DNA of 64,000 nt from NCBI GenBank assembly GCA_037178625.1, contig CM074127.1, positions 1,922,001 to 1,986,000 of the forward strand. Reading direction: 5' to 3'. Made by a program: the position numbers and the translations under genes. The DNA comes from Skeletonema tropicum (lineage: Eukaryota > Bacillariophyta > Thalassiosirophyceae > Thalassiosirales > Thalassiosiraceae). Under the pieces are notes generated by a model. It made no database searches. It was not told the origin of the DNA and saw only the letters and a program-made list of their open reading frames with translations. Positions 22,776-32,656 of the stretch are shown piece by piece (positions within the stretch are counted from its first letter, which is position 1; every line of letters begins with the position of its first letter).

Positions 22776-23286
22776 GCCAAGCGAGATCAAAACGCCATGT
22801 CGACGTAGGAATGCAATACTGGTTTGTGTACAATAATATTTGTGTGATTGATCCTGCCTGTCTTCTCTTTCTGAAAAAAAAAAATAATGACCCAAAAGTC
22901 TGGAACATTCAGTCACTTTTTTGGTCTTGATCGAGAAGTCATCGAACCTTCCGTCGATCACATACCTAGCCAAACTCTCTGCTGTGCGTGCGTTATCATG
23001 TCTGCTGTGAGTCATTAAGTTCCACACGTCGATTTTGAATTTTATGGTACGAGCGAGCCGAGTGCTGCCGTTGATTTTCATTTCTTCATCTTCTCGCAAT
23101 ATCAATTTCTTGTAAACAGAGATTAAAATATTCTCGCTGTCGCTGTCGCTGGTAGAAGTAGAACTGAAATACTTACTACAGCCTGTGGCTGCGAATATTT
23201 GTACTATTGATTAGCCAAAATCGACCACTATATATTACTCTCGAGTTTCAACAACGTCTTCTATCAATCAAGATCATAAGAAAAAG
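22776..23286. other. upstream region of the seven-repeat surface protein gene
   Basis: No gene is recognised. A TATA-like 'ctatatatta' at 23228-23237 lies about 50 bp before the ATG at 23287. Given the compact diatom leader lengths seen elsewhere in the window, it could belong to that gene's promoter, but nothing proves it. Confidence 0.35.
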
Positions 23287-26200
23287 ATGCGGCTCTCCGC
23301 TCCAACCCTCCTCGTCCTTGGCGTCAGTGCCAGGGTGTCCTACTGTCAAGCTGGAGTTCAAAAGTGTGAGCATTTACACGGAGGTGGATGGGTCAGAGTT
23401 CGTCACGTTCCAGCAGGCAGTAATTGGCACCCAGCCAGTGACAACTTGGCTGGAACCGAAGTGTACGGCACAGAGGGTGTTGACGATGATCCGTGGTCTG
23501 TCAAATTCTCATCAAAATTTCCAGAAGGCTGCTCTTATGACCAGTTCCTTTTCGCTAGTGGTGACTGCACCAAATGGCTCGTTGCAACTCCTGATGCAGT
23601 CAATGGGGCAAATTATGCTGGTGAAGCTAGGCAGATCGTAGCCTCCTCGGAAAGTGAGTCCAGCTATACTGCAAGTTGGTATAATCGAGGGGGTGCTAGT
23701 GAGGATCCATGGATCTCCATTATTGACCACGGCGCTGCTATTGAAGAAAACAAGATTGTGTATGCAGAGGCTAGTACTGGGTTGCATTCTAGTAGTTTAT
23801 TGAATGATGGAGCTGATGTCTATGTCAGAAGTGAAAGTCCCTGTGCCAGTAGTCAAGCTATGAGATGTGAGCATCTACACGGAGGTGGATGGGTCAGAGT
23901 TCGTCACGTTCCAGCAGGCAGTAATTGGCACCCAGCCAGTGACAACTTGGCTGGAACCGACGTGTACGGCACAGAGGGTGTTGACGATGATCCGTGGTCT
24001 GTAAAGTTCTCATCAAAATTTCCACAAGACTGCTCTTATGACCAGTTCCTTTTTGCTAGTGGTGACTGCACCAAATGGCTCGTTGCAACTCCTGATGCAG
24101 TCAATGGGGCAAATTATGCTGGTGAAGCTAGGCAGATCGTAGCCTCCTCGGAAAGTGAGTCCAGCTATACTGCAAGTTGGTATAATCGAGGGGGTGCTAG
24201 TGAGGATCCATGGATCTCCACTATTGACCACGGCGCTGCTACTGTAGAAAACAAGATTGTGTATGCAGAGGCTAGTACTGGGTTGCATTCTAGTAGTCTA
24301 TTGAATGGCGGAGCGGATGCTTATGTCAGAAATGAAAGTCCTAGTGCCAGTTGTCAAGCTATGAGATGTGAGCATCTACACGGAGGTGGATGGGTCAGAG
24401 TTCGTCACGTTCCAGCAGGCAGTAATTGGCACCCAGCCAGTGACAACTTGGCCGGAACCGAAGTGTACGGCACAGAGGGTGTTGACGATGATCCGTGGTC
24501 TGTAAAGTTCTTATCAAAATTTCCAGAAGGCTGCTCTTACGACCAGTTCCTTTTCGCTAGTGGTGACTGCACCAAATGCAAATGGCTCGTTGCAACTCCT
24601 GATGCAGTCAATGGGGCAAATTATGCTGGTGAAGCTAGACAGATCGTAGCCTCCTCGGAAAGTGAGTCCAGCTATACTGCAAGTTGGTATAATCGAGGGG
24701 GTGCTAGTGAGGATCCATGGATCTCCATTATTGACCACGGCGCTGCTATTGCAGAAAACAAGATTGTGTATGCAGAGGCTAGTACTGGGTTGCATTCTAG
24801 TAGTTTATTGAATGATGGAGCTGATGTCTATGTCAGAAGTGAAAGTCCCAGTGCCAGTTGTCAAGCTATGAGATGTGAGCATCTACACGGAGGTGGATGG
24901 GTCAGAGTTCGTCACGTTCCAGCAGGCAGTAATTGGCACCCAGCCAGTGACAACTTGGCCGGAACCGACGTGTACGGCACAGAGGGTGTTGACGATGATC
25001 CGTGGTCTGTGAAGTTCTCATCAAAATTTCCACAAGGCTGCTCTTATGACCAGTTCCTTTTTGCTAGTGGTGACTGCACCAAATGGCTCGTTGCAACTCC
25101 TGATGCAGTCAATGGGGCAAATTATGCTGGTGAAGCTAGGCAGATCGTAGCCTCCTCGGAAAGTGAGTCTAGCTATACTGCAAGTTGGTATAATCGAGGG
25201 GGTGCTAGTGAGGATCCATGGATCTCCATTATTGACCACGGCGCTGCTACTGCAGAAAACAAGATTGTGTATGCAGAGGCTAGTATTGGGTTGCATTCGA
25301 GTAGTTTATTGAATGATGGAGCTGATGTTTATGTCAGAAGTGAAAGTCCTAGTGCCAGTTGTCAAGCTATGAGATGTGAGCATCTACACGGAGGTGGATG
25401 GGTCAGAGTTCGTCACGTTCCAGCAGGCAGTAATTGGCACCCAGCCAGTGACAACTTGGCCGGAACCGACGTGTACGGCACAGAGGGTGTTGACGATGAT
25501 CCGTGGTCTGTGAAGTTCTCATCAAAATTTCCACAAGGCTGCTCTTATGACCAGTTCCTTTTTGCTAGTGGTGACTGCACCAAATGGCTCGTTGCAACTC
25601 CTGATGCAGTCAATGGGGCAAATTATGCTGGTGAAGCTAGGCAGATCGTAGCCTCCTCGGAAAGTGAGTCCAGCTATACTGCAAGTTGGTATAATCGAGG
25701 GGGTGCTAGTGAGGATCCATGGATCTCCATTATTGACCACGGCGCTGCTACTGCAGAAAACAAGATTGTGTATGCAGAGGCTAGTATTGGGTTGCATTCG
25801 AGTAGTTTATTGAATGATGGAGCTGATGTTTATGTCAGAAGTGAAAGTCCTAGTGCCAGTTGTCAAGCTATGAGATGTGAGCATCTACACGGAGGTGGAT
25901 GGGTCAGAGTTCGTCACGTTCCAGCAGGCAGTAATTGGCACCCAGCCAGTGACAACTTGGCCGGAACCGAAGTGTACGGCACAGAGGGTGTTGACGATGA
26001 TCCGTGGTCTGTCAAATTCTCATCAAAATTTCCAGAAGGCTGCTCTTACGACCAGTTCCTTTTCGCTAGTGGTGACTGCACCAAATGGCTCGTTGCAACT
26101 CCTGATGCAGTCAATGGGGCAAATTATGCTGGTGAAGCTAGACAGATCGTAGCCTCCTCGGAAAGTGAGTCCAGCTATACTGCAAGTTGGTATAATCGAG

Positions 26201-28035
26201 GGGGTGCTAGTGAGGATCCATGGATCTCCATTATTGACCACGGCGCTGCTATTGCAGAAAACAAGATTGTGTATGCAGAGGCTAGTACTGGGTTGCATTC
26301 TAGTAGTTTATTGAATGATGGAGCTGATGTCTATGTCAGAAGTGAAAGTGGCAGTTGTCAATGTGATCATTCACATGGAGGTGGATGGGTCAGAGTTCGT
26401 CACGTTCCAGCAGGCAGTAATTGGCACCCAGCCAGTGACAACTTGGCTGGAACTGAAGTGTATGGCACAGAGGGTGTTGACGATGATCCGTGGTCTGTAA
26501 AGTTCTTATCAAAATTTCCACAAGGCTGCTCTTACGACCAGTTCCTTCTCGCTAGTGGTGACTGCACCAAATGGCTCGTTGCAACTCCTGATGCAGTCAA
26601 TGGGGCAAATTATGCTGGTGAAGCTAGACAGATCGTAGCCTCCTCGGAAAGTGAGTCCAGCTATACTGCAAGTTGGTATAATCGAGGGGGTGCTAGTGAG
26701 GATCCATGGATCTCTATTATTGATCACGGCGCTGCTATTGCAGAAAACAAGATTGTGTATGCAGAGGCTAGTACTGGGTTGCATTCTAGTAGTCTATTGA
26801 ATGGCGGAGCAGATGTCTATGTCAGAAGTGAAAGTGTCAGCTGTCAACCCAATTCTGCCACCGACCCGCCTACACATTCGTCCGGGTCTGGGTCTGGGCT
26901 TGACTCACCCACCAATTCTCCAGCCCTCCTCGTCCTTGGCGTCAGTGCCAGGGTGTCTGGTCTTGACACGCCCACCAATTCTCCAACATCTGCGATCAAG
27001 AGCTGGGACCTGTTGTTTCACTCGTTTTCCAGTAACTTCACAAGGGGTAGTGAAAGTGAAATCACCCTGAACTACAACATTGGGATTGGACGTGACTACA
27101 ATGTTGAATTGCTCGCGAAAGGTTGTGATGGCAAAATCACTGGTGGGAATGTTTCCCTTAATTTTTCTACTTCTTCCATTGAGAATGATCCTTCAAATGA
27201 ACAGCTTCAGGTCTTTGTTGACGTCCAGAAGGACTCTATAGCAGTGGAGGGGAGTAACATCTGGAATCCAGGTACAGATAATCTCGAGTTTTGTGTCATA
27301 GTTCAGTTGACTTCTGAAGCCACCGGTGATGTTAAGGTTATCAAGGAACTCCAGCGCAATATTGGAATTAACTTTGATTTTGAGGTTGCATTTAACGCTG
27401 AAAATGATGTAGAGTTTGACAAGATTTCTCTTGGTTTTGACCAGACCAACGCAAATATTGAGAACTACATCGAGGCTTGTACTTGTGGTGGTATTTCGGA
27501 AGCGTGCAATACTAATATCCTTAGGGTCAATGATTTCCTAAATATTTGCATCAAGTCTCTTGATTCTGAAATGAAGATCGACTATCTCCAAAGTCTCCAG
27601 ATGGCTCAAGGAAGTGACAACATGTTTGTTATTGTTGAGGACAAAGGTCTCAAAGATTCATCAATTTCTTCGAAATCAAAGTCAAAGAACCCAGATGAAA
27701 GTGAAATCCACGTTGCTTCCATCATTCCTGCCAGCTTCTTTAGCTATGAATCGGCCAACAGTGCTGAAGTGAGTGGTGTTGTGTTCCTCAAGCTCTCTGG
27801 AAGTCGCCGTCGCCTTGCTGTTGAGATTGCAGACTCAACTTCCACTGGTGCTCGTGCATTGCAAAGTTCAGGTTCAGGTGATCAGGAATCTTCGTTTTCT
27901 GTGGAAGTTCAGCTTGAGAAAAATGAGTTTGAATTTGATCTTGATTCCAATGGTGCCATCCATGTCATGAATGGGTTCATTGATGTTGCTGCTGCGATTG
28001 TTGCTGTTGCAACTGCTGCTGTAATGTTGTGGTAA
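23287..28035 (+). CDS. large secreted/anchored protein with seven 167-residue repeats
   Basis: This single open frame encodes 1582 residues. It begins with a signal peptide (residues 1 to about 22, ending YCQA). Seven tandem repeats of 167 residues (501 bp) follow, to about residue 1195. Each contains HGGGWVRVRHVPAGSNWHPA, a GCSYDQFLFASGDCTKW segment and SWYNRGGASEDPWIS, with about four Cys. Copy 3 carries a two-residue CK insertion from a 6-bp duplication, and copy 7 is five residues shorter at its start. After the repeats comes a Ser/Pro/Thr linker. Next is an acidic domain of about 350 residues with some Cys (ACTCGG...) and an RRR motif, then a hydrophobic C-terminus suited to a membrane or GPI-type anchor. 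I cannot name the repeat domain; I believe similar W-x-RVRHVP domains occur in other phytoplankton proteins. A cell-surface or cell-wall role is inference. Confidence 0.85.
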   Translation: MRLSAPTLLVLGVSARVSYCQAGVQKCEHLHGGGWVRVRHVPAGSNWHPASDNLAGTEVYGTEGVDDDPWSVKFSSKFPEGCSYDQFLFASGDCTKWLVATPDAVNGANYAGEARQIVASSESESSYTASWYNRGGASEDPWISIIDHGAAIEENKIVYAEASTGLHSSSLLNDGADVYVRSESPCASSQAMRCEHLHGGGWVRVRHVPAGSNWHPASDNLAGTDVYGTEGVDDDPWSVKFSSKFPQDCSYDQFLFASGDCTKWLVATPDAVNGANYAGEARQIVASSESESSYTASWYNRGGASEDPWISTIDHGAATVENKIVYAEASTGLHSSSLLNGGADAYVRNESPSASCQAMRCEHLHGGGWVRVRHVPAGSNWHPASDNLAGTEVYGTEGVDDDPWSVKFLSKFPEGCSYDQFLFASGDCTKCKWLVATPDAVNGANYAGEARQIVASSESESSYTASWYNRGGASEDPWISIIDHGAAIAENKIVYAEASTGLHSSSLLNDGADVYVRSESPSASCQAMRCEHLHGGGWVRVRHVPAGSNWHPASDNLAGTDVYGTEGVDDDPWSVKFSSKFPQGCSYDQFLFASGDCTKWLVATPDAVNGANYAGEARQIVASSESESSYTASWYNRGGASEDPWISIIDHGAATAENKIVYAEASIGLHSSSLLNDGADVYVRSESPSASCQAMRCEHLHGGGWVRVRHVPAGSNWHPASDNLAGTDVYGTEGVDDDPWSVKFSSKFPQGCSYDQFLFASGDCTKWLVATPDAVNGANYAGEARQIVASSESESSYTASWYNRGGASEDPWISIIDHGAATAENKIVYAEASIGLHSSSLLNDGADVYVRSESPSASCQAMRCEHLHGGGWVRVRHVPAGSNWHPASDNLAGTEVYGTEGVDDDPWSVKFSSKFPEGCSYDQFLFASGDCTKWLVATPDAVNGANYAGEARQIVASSESESSYTASWYNRGGASEDPWISIIDHGAAIAENKIVYAEASTGLHSSSLLNDGADVYVRSESGSCQCDHSHGGGWVRVRHVPAGSNWHPASDNLAGTEVYGTEGVDDDPWSVKFLSKFPQGCSYDQFLLASGDCTKWLVATPDAVNGANYAGEARQIVASSESESSYTASWYNRGGASEDPWISIIDHGAAIAENKIVYAEASTGLHSSSLLNGGADVYVRSESVSCQPNSATDPPTHSSGSGSGLDSPTNSPALLVLGVSARVSGLDTPTNSPTSAIKSWDLLFHSFSSNFTRGSESEITLNYNIGIGRDYNVELLAKGCDGKITGGNVSLNFSTSSIENDPSNEQLQVFVDVQKDSIAVEGSNIWNPGTDNLEFCVIVQLTSEATGDVKVIKELQRNIGINFDFEVAFNAENDVEFDKISLGFDQTNANIENYIEACTCGGISEACNTNILRVNDFLNICIKSLDSEMKIDYLQSLQMAQGSDNMFVIVEDKGLKDSSISSKSKSKNPDESEIHVASIIPASFFSYESANSAEVSGVVFLKLSGSRRRLAVEIADSTSTGARALQSSGSGDQESSFSVEVQLEKNEFEFDLDSNGAIHVMNGFIDVAAAIVAVATAAVMLW

Positions 28036-28390
28036 GGTTAATGGTGAAACATGTCACATGGACATAGAGATTATGAAGACGTGGAATAAGTAATTCAACT
28101 TAGGATTAGGACATAGAATTAGAATAGAATGAGAATAAGCCATTCAAATTAGGAGACAATGCTGCATGTGCATGGGAAACCATACTTAGCTCATTGCTGT
28201 CGCTGTCACTTTTGTAAACGTTACTGTGGCTGATGTGTGAGACATGGACATGACCTTTAACTTGACAGAAAATGTGTTCACAATGATAATGTAGGCTCAG
28301 ACCTCTCGTCACAGTTCTGTACAATTTACACGTCTTATTATTATTGGATAATATCTACATATGAGGACAGGACAATTCATCTGCCTTTGC
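28036..28390. other. convergent intergenic region
   Basis: This 355-bp stretch separates the 3' ends of two convergent genes. I see nothing in it beyond probable 3' untranslated sequence. Confidence 0.5.
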
Positions 28391-29926
28391 TCAATCACTC
28401 TTCCTGAATGTCAGACTTTTTGTCGTACTCCGAACAGTCTTTTCCATCGGCTTCAAACCTTCCTTCATAAAGTGCGCAGGCAAATCATCCTGTGTATAAT
28501 CCACGTAATATGGTTCGTTCATCTTTTCGAAGTTGACAATGAATGCATCCAGGCTTGGTCGGTCACCCCGCTGAATGCTATCAGTAAATACTAGTAGCCC
28601 ATCCTTCTTCAGTACACGAGACATTTCTGCAGATACCTTGGCACGCGCTTCACGGGGCAGTTCATGATACAAGTACACACAAACTACTGCATCGAAAGAT
28701 CCTTCGTCAAAAGGTAGATTCTCCGCATTAGCTTGCACCAGCCGTAGTGGTTTGATATCACCTTTGTCAAGGTTGTCTGCTTGTCGACGTGTCTTTCTCC
28801 AATAAGCATCATTATCTCTGGCCTTATCCAAATAGAAAGGTGACAAGTCCACCGCGGTGCATTCGGTATCAATTGGTAGATTGTCTCTCATAAAAGTCAT
28901 GAATCGTCCAGTTCCACATGCTACCTCCAATACCTTCATGGGTTTTGACTTATCTTTGCGTGTCTTTGAATACTCCACAAGCGGAGCAAGTGACGTACGT
29001 TGCATCGCATCCTGCCTACCCAGGAATAATGTCTCGGTAGATGTTTCATATACGTTCGAAGAGTCAACCGACATCCACCCGTCGGATTGATAGTGAAACG
29101 CATTACGATAGTACTCGGGATATAATGATTGTGATGCCTCATCTATCCAAATCTTCTTATCCTCTTGTGCCTGCCTGTTGCGTCGTGCCAGTGTAGCAAT
29201 GGCCTCATTGACAAATCGTCCGGTTTGTGTCAATACATTGATCGGGGAGGATTGACGATGATTCAATTCCATGTCCCAGGGTTGCAAGTAGGACCCACTG
29301 GAGATTTGTTTGTAATCTTGTTCATAGCATAGAAAGGCTTCGAGTAAAATTCGGGTGGCTGATGATGAATTGATATTGAATGGTAGTGTAATACCTCTGC
29401 TTTCTTCTTTGCCATCTGAACCGTCACTGTTGTTGTTATTATTGGTAACAAATCGTTCATGTAACCCACTCGCAATAGTACCTAACGCGGCATTCCCAAG
29501 AAAGTAACTACTTCTACCCACATGTTTCGCCCAATAGATGATTGCATCGGAATCTTGTGATGTGATAAATCGTCGAGAGATGTTGGATATTTCGAGGAGA
29601 TTCTCTTGTGGTGATTGAAACCCATCTCTTTGAAAATTACGCCAATATTCTACACTGCCAGTGCATTTGAAGAGATGGTTTTCGTCAAGCCCGGGTGATG
29701 ATGGTGGCACAGCGTTATCGGCATCATCGATATTGATAACTTCTTTCTCTTCAGACATGGCTTCAGATGATGCATTAGTAGACGTTGCTGCCTCTTCAAC
29801 AGCCACAGCAGTACTACCAAGGTTGGAGATCGCAATACCCCGCGTAGATAAATGAGGAGAAGGAGCAAATGCCTCGGAAGTGTAGGCGAGGCAAGTTGCT
29901 GCCGTCAAAGAATATGTAAGCTGCAT
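28391..29926 (-). CDS. plastid-targeted SAM-dependent methyltransferase
   Basis: The protein has 511 residues. Its N-terminus is a signal peptide followed by a YTSEAFAPSP motif; A-F-A-P at the cleavage site marks import into diatom complex plastids. The C-terminal third is a class I methyltransferase fold: the glycine-rich SAM motif MKVLEVACGTGRFMTFM, an acidic TAVDLSPFYLDKA strand, and the LPFDEGSFDAVVCVYLYHEL block typical of Methyltransf_11 proteins. The region between is not recognised. The substrate is unknown; quinone, tocopherol or chlorophyll-related methylation are possible in a plastid, but nothing in the sequence chooses between them. It ends convergently with the seven-repeat gene. 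Confidence 0.75.
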   Translation of the reverse strand: MQLTYSLTAATCLAYTSEAFAPSPHLSTRGIAISNLGSTAVAVEEAATSTNASSEAMSEEKEVINIDDADNAVPPSSPGLDENHLFKCTGSVEYWRNFQRDGFQSPQENLLEISNISRRFITSQDSDAIIYWAKHVGRSSYFLGNAALGTIASGLHERFVTNNNNNSDGSDGKEESRGITLPFNINSSSATRILLEAFLCYEQDYKQISSGSYLQPWDMELNHRQSSPINVLTQTGRFVNEAIATLARRNRQAQEDKKIWIDEASQSLYPEYYRNAFHYQSDGWMSVDSSNVYETSTETLFLGRQDAMQRTSLAPLVEYSKTRKDKSKPMKVLEVACGTGRFMTFMRDNLPIDTECTAVDLSPFYLDKARDNDAYWRKTRRQADNLDKGDIKPLRLVQANAENLPFDEGSFDAVVCVYLYHELPREARAKVSAEMSRVLKKDGLLVFTDSIQRGDRPSLDAFIVNFEKMNEPYYVDYTQDDLPAHFMKEGLKPMEKTVRSTTKSLTFRKSD

Positions 29927-30195
29927 TTTTATACACCGGTGAACCTTATTATTGTAACTGTGAATTCAAATATCTGTCCTCATTGCAGTACAACATAGAG
30001 GATAGTGCAAGTGGTTGCTACCGCTATGAAGCAATTAATACTACTTCTAACCAAGTCATCAGCACCGACGATGTTCAAGGTGGCATCTTCATCAGTGCGT
30101 GAGTCAGGTGTCAGTGTTGCCGTGTCCAAGCCAAGCTAAGCCATGTCCGATGTCGATGTTCAAAATTTGACTCGACGCTCGAGCTCGAGCGACAG
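29927..30195. other. upstream intergenic region
   Basis: The region between the methyltransferase start and the MITE at 30200 shows no gene. It should contain the methyltransferase promoter. The part just before the MITE is rich in 'gctcgag'/'gagcgacagcgag' words. Confidence 0.4.
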
Positions 30196-30199
30196 CGAG

Positions 30200-30436
30200 T
30201 AGGCCTTTGGGTATGGGGGGCTAGCCTACCCCTTATCGGGGGGATTTCCCCCCCAGATTCCCCCCGGCGAGAAGGGGGGGACGGTTAGTTAGCGAATCTC
30301 CCGTGATTTCCGTCTAAAGCGAGCTAAATGTTGGCTAATATGGACCATTTTCCCCCCATTTAGACGATTTTGCCACCAAATCAGAACCCTCAATATCGGG
30401 GGGCTTCCCCCTCGCCCCCATATACCCAAAGGCCTA
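30200..30436. mobile_element. 237-bp MITE-like element with 4-bp target duplication CGAG
   Basis: Inverted ends match: the left begins 'taggcctttgggtatgggg' and the right ends 'cccatatacccaaaggccta', with a 2-bp 'ta' indel. CGAG flanks both sides in direct orientation (30196-30199 and 30437-30440). The interior has many G and C runs of 6-7 ('cggggggatttccccccc') and no coding potential. It sits upstream of the SLC35F6-like gene. Confidence 0.75.
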
Positions 30437-30773
30437 CGAGCGAGGCAGGAGGAGGGTACGATACCTTATCCGGTAACCTGAAGAGAGAGTTGCAATCTAA
30501 ATCATGGGGGTACACTTTGAGATCCCGAACCCCATGTCAGATCACGGGTCAGATTTTAGATTTTTTTTGGAATCTTGAAGTGTTGTGTTTGTGTGCTATG
30601 TTGTTGCAATTGCATCATGAAACTACCATTACGCATAATAAAGTTGTGGCTGTGAGTTTCCGACATAGGTACTAAAACTTCTGTTACAATAGCATTACAA
30701 TACTGATAAGTTGTGGCTGTGAGTTGCCTCTTTGGCTTTGGTCCTTGTATTGTCGATAACAATAGCCACACAC

Positions 30774-32198
30774 ATGTCATCGTCGAACAATTTGGCCAAC
30801 GTTCACAACTGTGGACTAAACGAAGTCATCCTCTTCCTCCTCGCCATAATCTTTGGCACAGGATGCTCGATCTGTAGCAAGACAATGATGGGTCTACACG
30901 GGACCAATGGGACTCTCGATGAATATGGGATGCCTACAGTGGAACTGTTTCAGAAGCCGCTGTTTCAAACATTTGGCATGTTTGTGGGGATGATGTTTGG
31001 TCTAGTTATGCACTGGTTTGTTCGGGCATTCAAGATTTCGTTTCCGGGATATGACTTTGACGACCAGGGTGGTGTGGATGAAGGTGACGTTGAGATTCCT
31101 ACAGAAACAACTTCACTGACGAGTAAAATGAAAGCCAATGAGTCCAATGTTGATACTGCATCCAAAGAGATTCCGTTATGGATGTATTTCTTTCTTGCCA
31201 TTCCGGCGATCTTTGATTTGGCCGCCACGGCACTCTGTATGATGGGACTGCAGTATTTGGATGTATCTATTTATCAAATGCTTCGAGGATCAGGGATCAT
31301 TTTTGTGGCACTCATGAAGCAGCACGTGCTAAAGGATCATTTGCACCAGTACCATTGGGTGGGTGTGTTTTGGAATGTTGTAAGTGTTGTGATCGTGGGG
31401 GGTACTGCAATGTTGGCTTCTGGAGAAGGCGATGATGGTGAAGGAATCAACAATTCAAACGCGTCAGAAACATTTTGGGGAGTTTGTCTGCTAATGTCAG
31501 GGGCTTTTGTTCAGGCCGTTCAATTCGTATTTGAAGAACATGTCATGACGATGGATATTCCAGCTCCACCGCTACTACTGATTGGAATGGAAGGATTATG
31601 GGGAAGCGTCTTGAGCATCTGTGTGATGTATCCGCTAGGCTATTATTTACCGGGAAGTGATCATGGATCTTATGAAGATCCTTTCAATACATGGGAAATG
31701 TTCACACATTCAAGAAACATTCAGATAGCCTTCTGCATCTATTTCTTTGCAATCTTCTTCTACAACCTCTTAGCTGTTTTGGTGACGTTCCAACTAAGTT
31801 CTGTGTGGCATGCGATTCTAGACAACTTTAGACCCATTACGGTCTGGGGAACTGATTTGTTCATCTATTACTGCATCAATCCGCTCTTTGGAGAAGCGTG
31901 GACGCAATGGAGCTATCTTCAGATCTTAGGCATGGTTGTCCTTTTGTATGGCACAGCTATTTACAATGCTCCTAACGGCGGTTCGTTGTTACTGGAGGGT
32001 CAGTGGTGGGCATTTGGAATCAACCTTTCTAGCGAGTATGAAGAAGTCAAGCGAGAGCTGGAGCAGGCTGATATAGACGCCAAGTGGGAGGCAAAGAGGC
32101 AAGAATTCAAGGTGAGGACACACTCTTCATTTATTGAAAGCCCGAGGATAAGCATCCACACACAAGCACTGAGAGGTATTGGGGCTCAGCACAACTAA
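30774..32198 (+). CDS. SLC35F6-like drug/metabolite-superfamily transporter
   Basis: Read from the ATG at 30774 the protein has 474 residues; the frame runs 42 bases further upstream but only through TTG codons. It has about ten hydrophobic segments. The first is NEVILFLLAIIFGTGCSI. The family-typical stretch around LQYLDVSIYQMLRGSGIIFV resembles 'MLRGS.IIF' of SLC35F6 and related solute carriers. A loop at about residues 95-140 is acidic. Later segments HAILDNFRPITVWGTDLFIY and LQILGMVVLLYGTAIYN close the membrane domain, and the tail is a charged cytosolic helix. Family members sit in lysosomal, vacuolar or Golgi-type membranes. The substrate is not known. Confidence 0.75.
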   Translation: MSSSNNLANVHNCGLNEVILFLLAIIFGTGCSICSKTMMGLHGTNGTLDEYGMPTVELFQKPLFQTFGMFVGMMFGLVMHWFVRAFKISFPGYDFDDQGGVDEGDVEIPTETTSLTSKMKANESNVDTASKEIPLWMYFFLAIPAIFDLAATALCMMGLQYLDVSIYQMLRGSGIIFVALMKQHVLKDHLHQYHWVGVFWNVVSVVIVGGTAMLASGEGDDGEGINNSNASETFWGVCLLMSGAFVQAVQFVFEEHVMTMDIPAPPLLLIGMEGLWGSVLSICVMYPLGYYLPGSDHGSYEDPFNTWEMFTHSRNIQIAFCIYFFAIFFYNLLAVLVTFQLSSVWHAILDNFRPITVWGTDLFIYYCINPLFGEAWTQWSYLQILGMVVLLYGTAIYNAPNGGSLLLEGQWWAFGINLSSEYEEVKRELEQADIDAKWEAKRQEFKVRTHSSFIESPRISIHTQALRGIGAQHN

Positions 32199-32656
32199 AC
32201 AAAGCAATATTTGGAGCTGGATTTGCCTTTTACACGGTGCTTGATCATTGCAATATCTCGCTCATTGCATTGTTTTGCTTACACTTGTCTTTTAGAAGGC
32301 ACTTGTTGGTCCTGGTGGCTGTGGCTCTCCATTGTTAGTTCGGTACATATCAAGCAAGAGTATTTTGGTAGAAAATAGAAAGCAGAAAAAATTGAACAGA
32401 GGCATTACAATATAGCATAAACATATTAAAGATCATAATGATCCATCTACGACAAATCTCGTCTTGAGGTGGCTGATGAGCTGCTGGTTGAGCTGGATAG
32501 TGTTAATTTGGCAAGGAGCTGCCATAGTGATTTTGAAGGGCTGATGCGCCGCTGCCGTTTCAATTTTTGATTTTGAAGGTGAAGGTGAAAGGTGAACAAG
32601 GTAGAGATAGAGATAACAATCATGACGGACATCATAATGAGCGCCAACGATGGACA
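32199..32656. other. intergenic region between two + strand genes
   Basis: This 458-bp region should hold the 3' end of the transporter transcript and the promoter/leader of the coiled-coil gene. I see no gene and no clear motif. Confidence 0.4.

Noticed and set aside
23512..26784. Seven antisense frames of about 91 residues within the repeat gene
   Set aside because: They are mirror frames of the tandem repeat with no independent support.
32567..32656. N-terminal extension of the coiled-coil protein
   Set aside because: The upstream 30 codons contain no ATG; the same applies to short extensions of KRI1, IPMDH, the SLC35F6-like gene and the cingulin-like gene.
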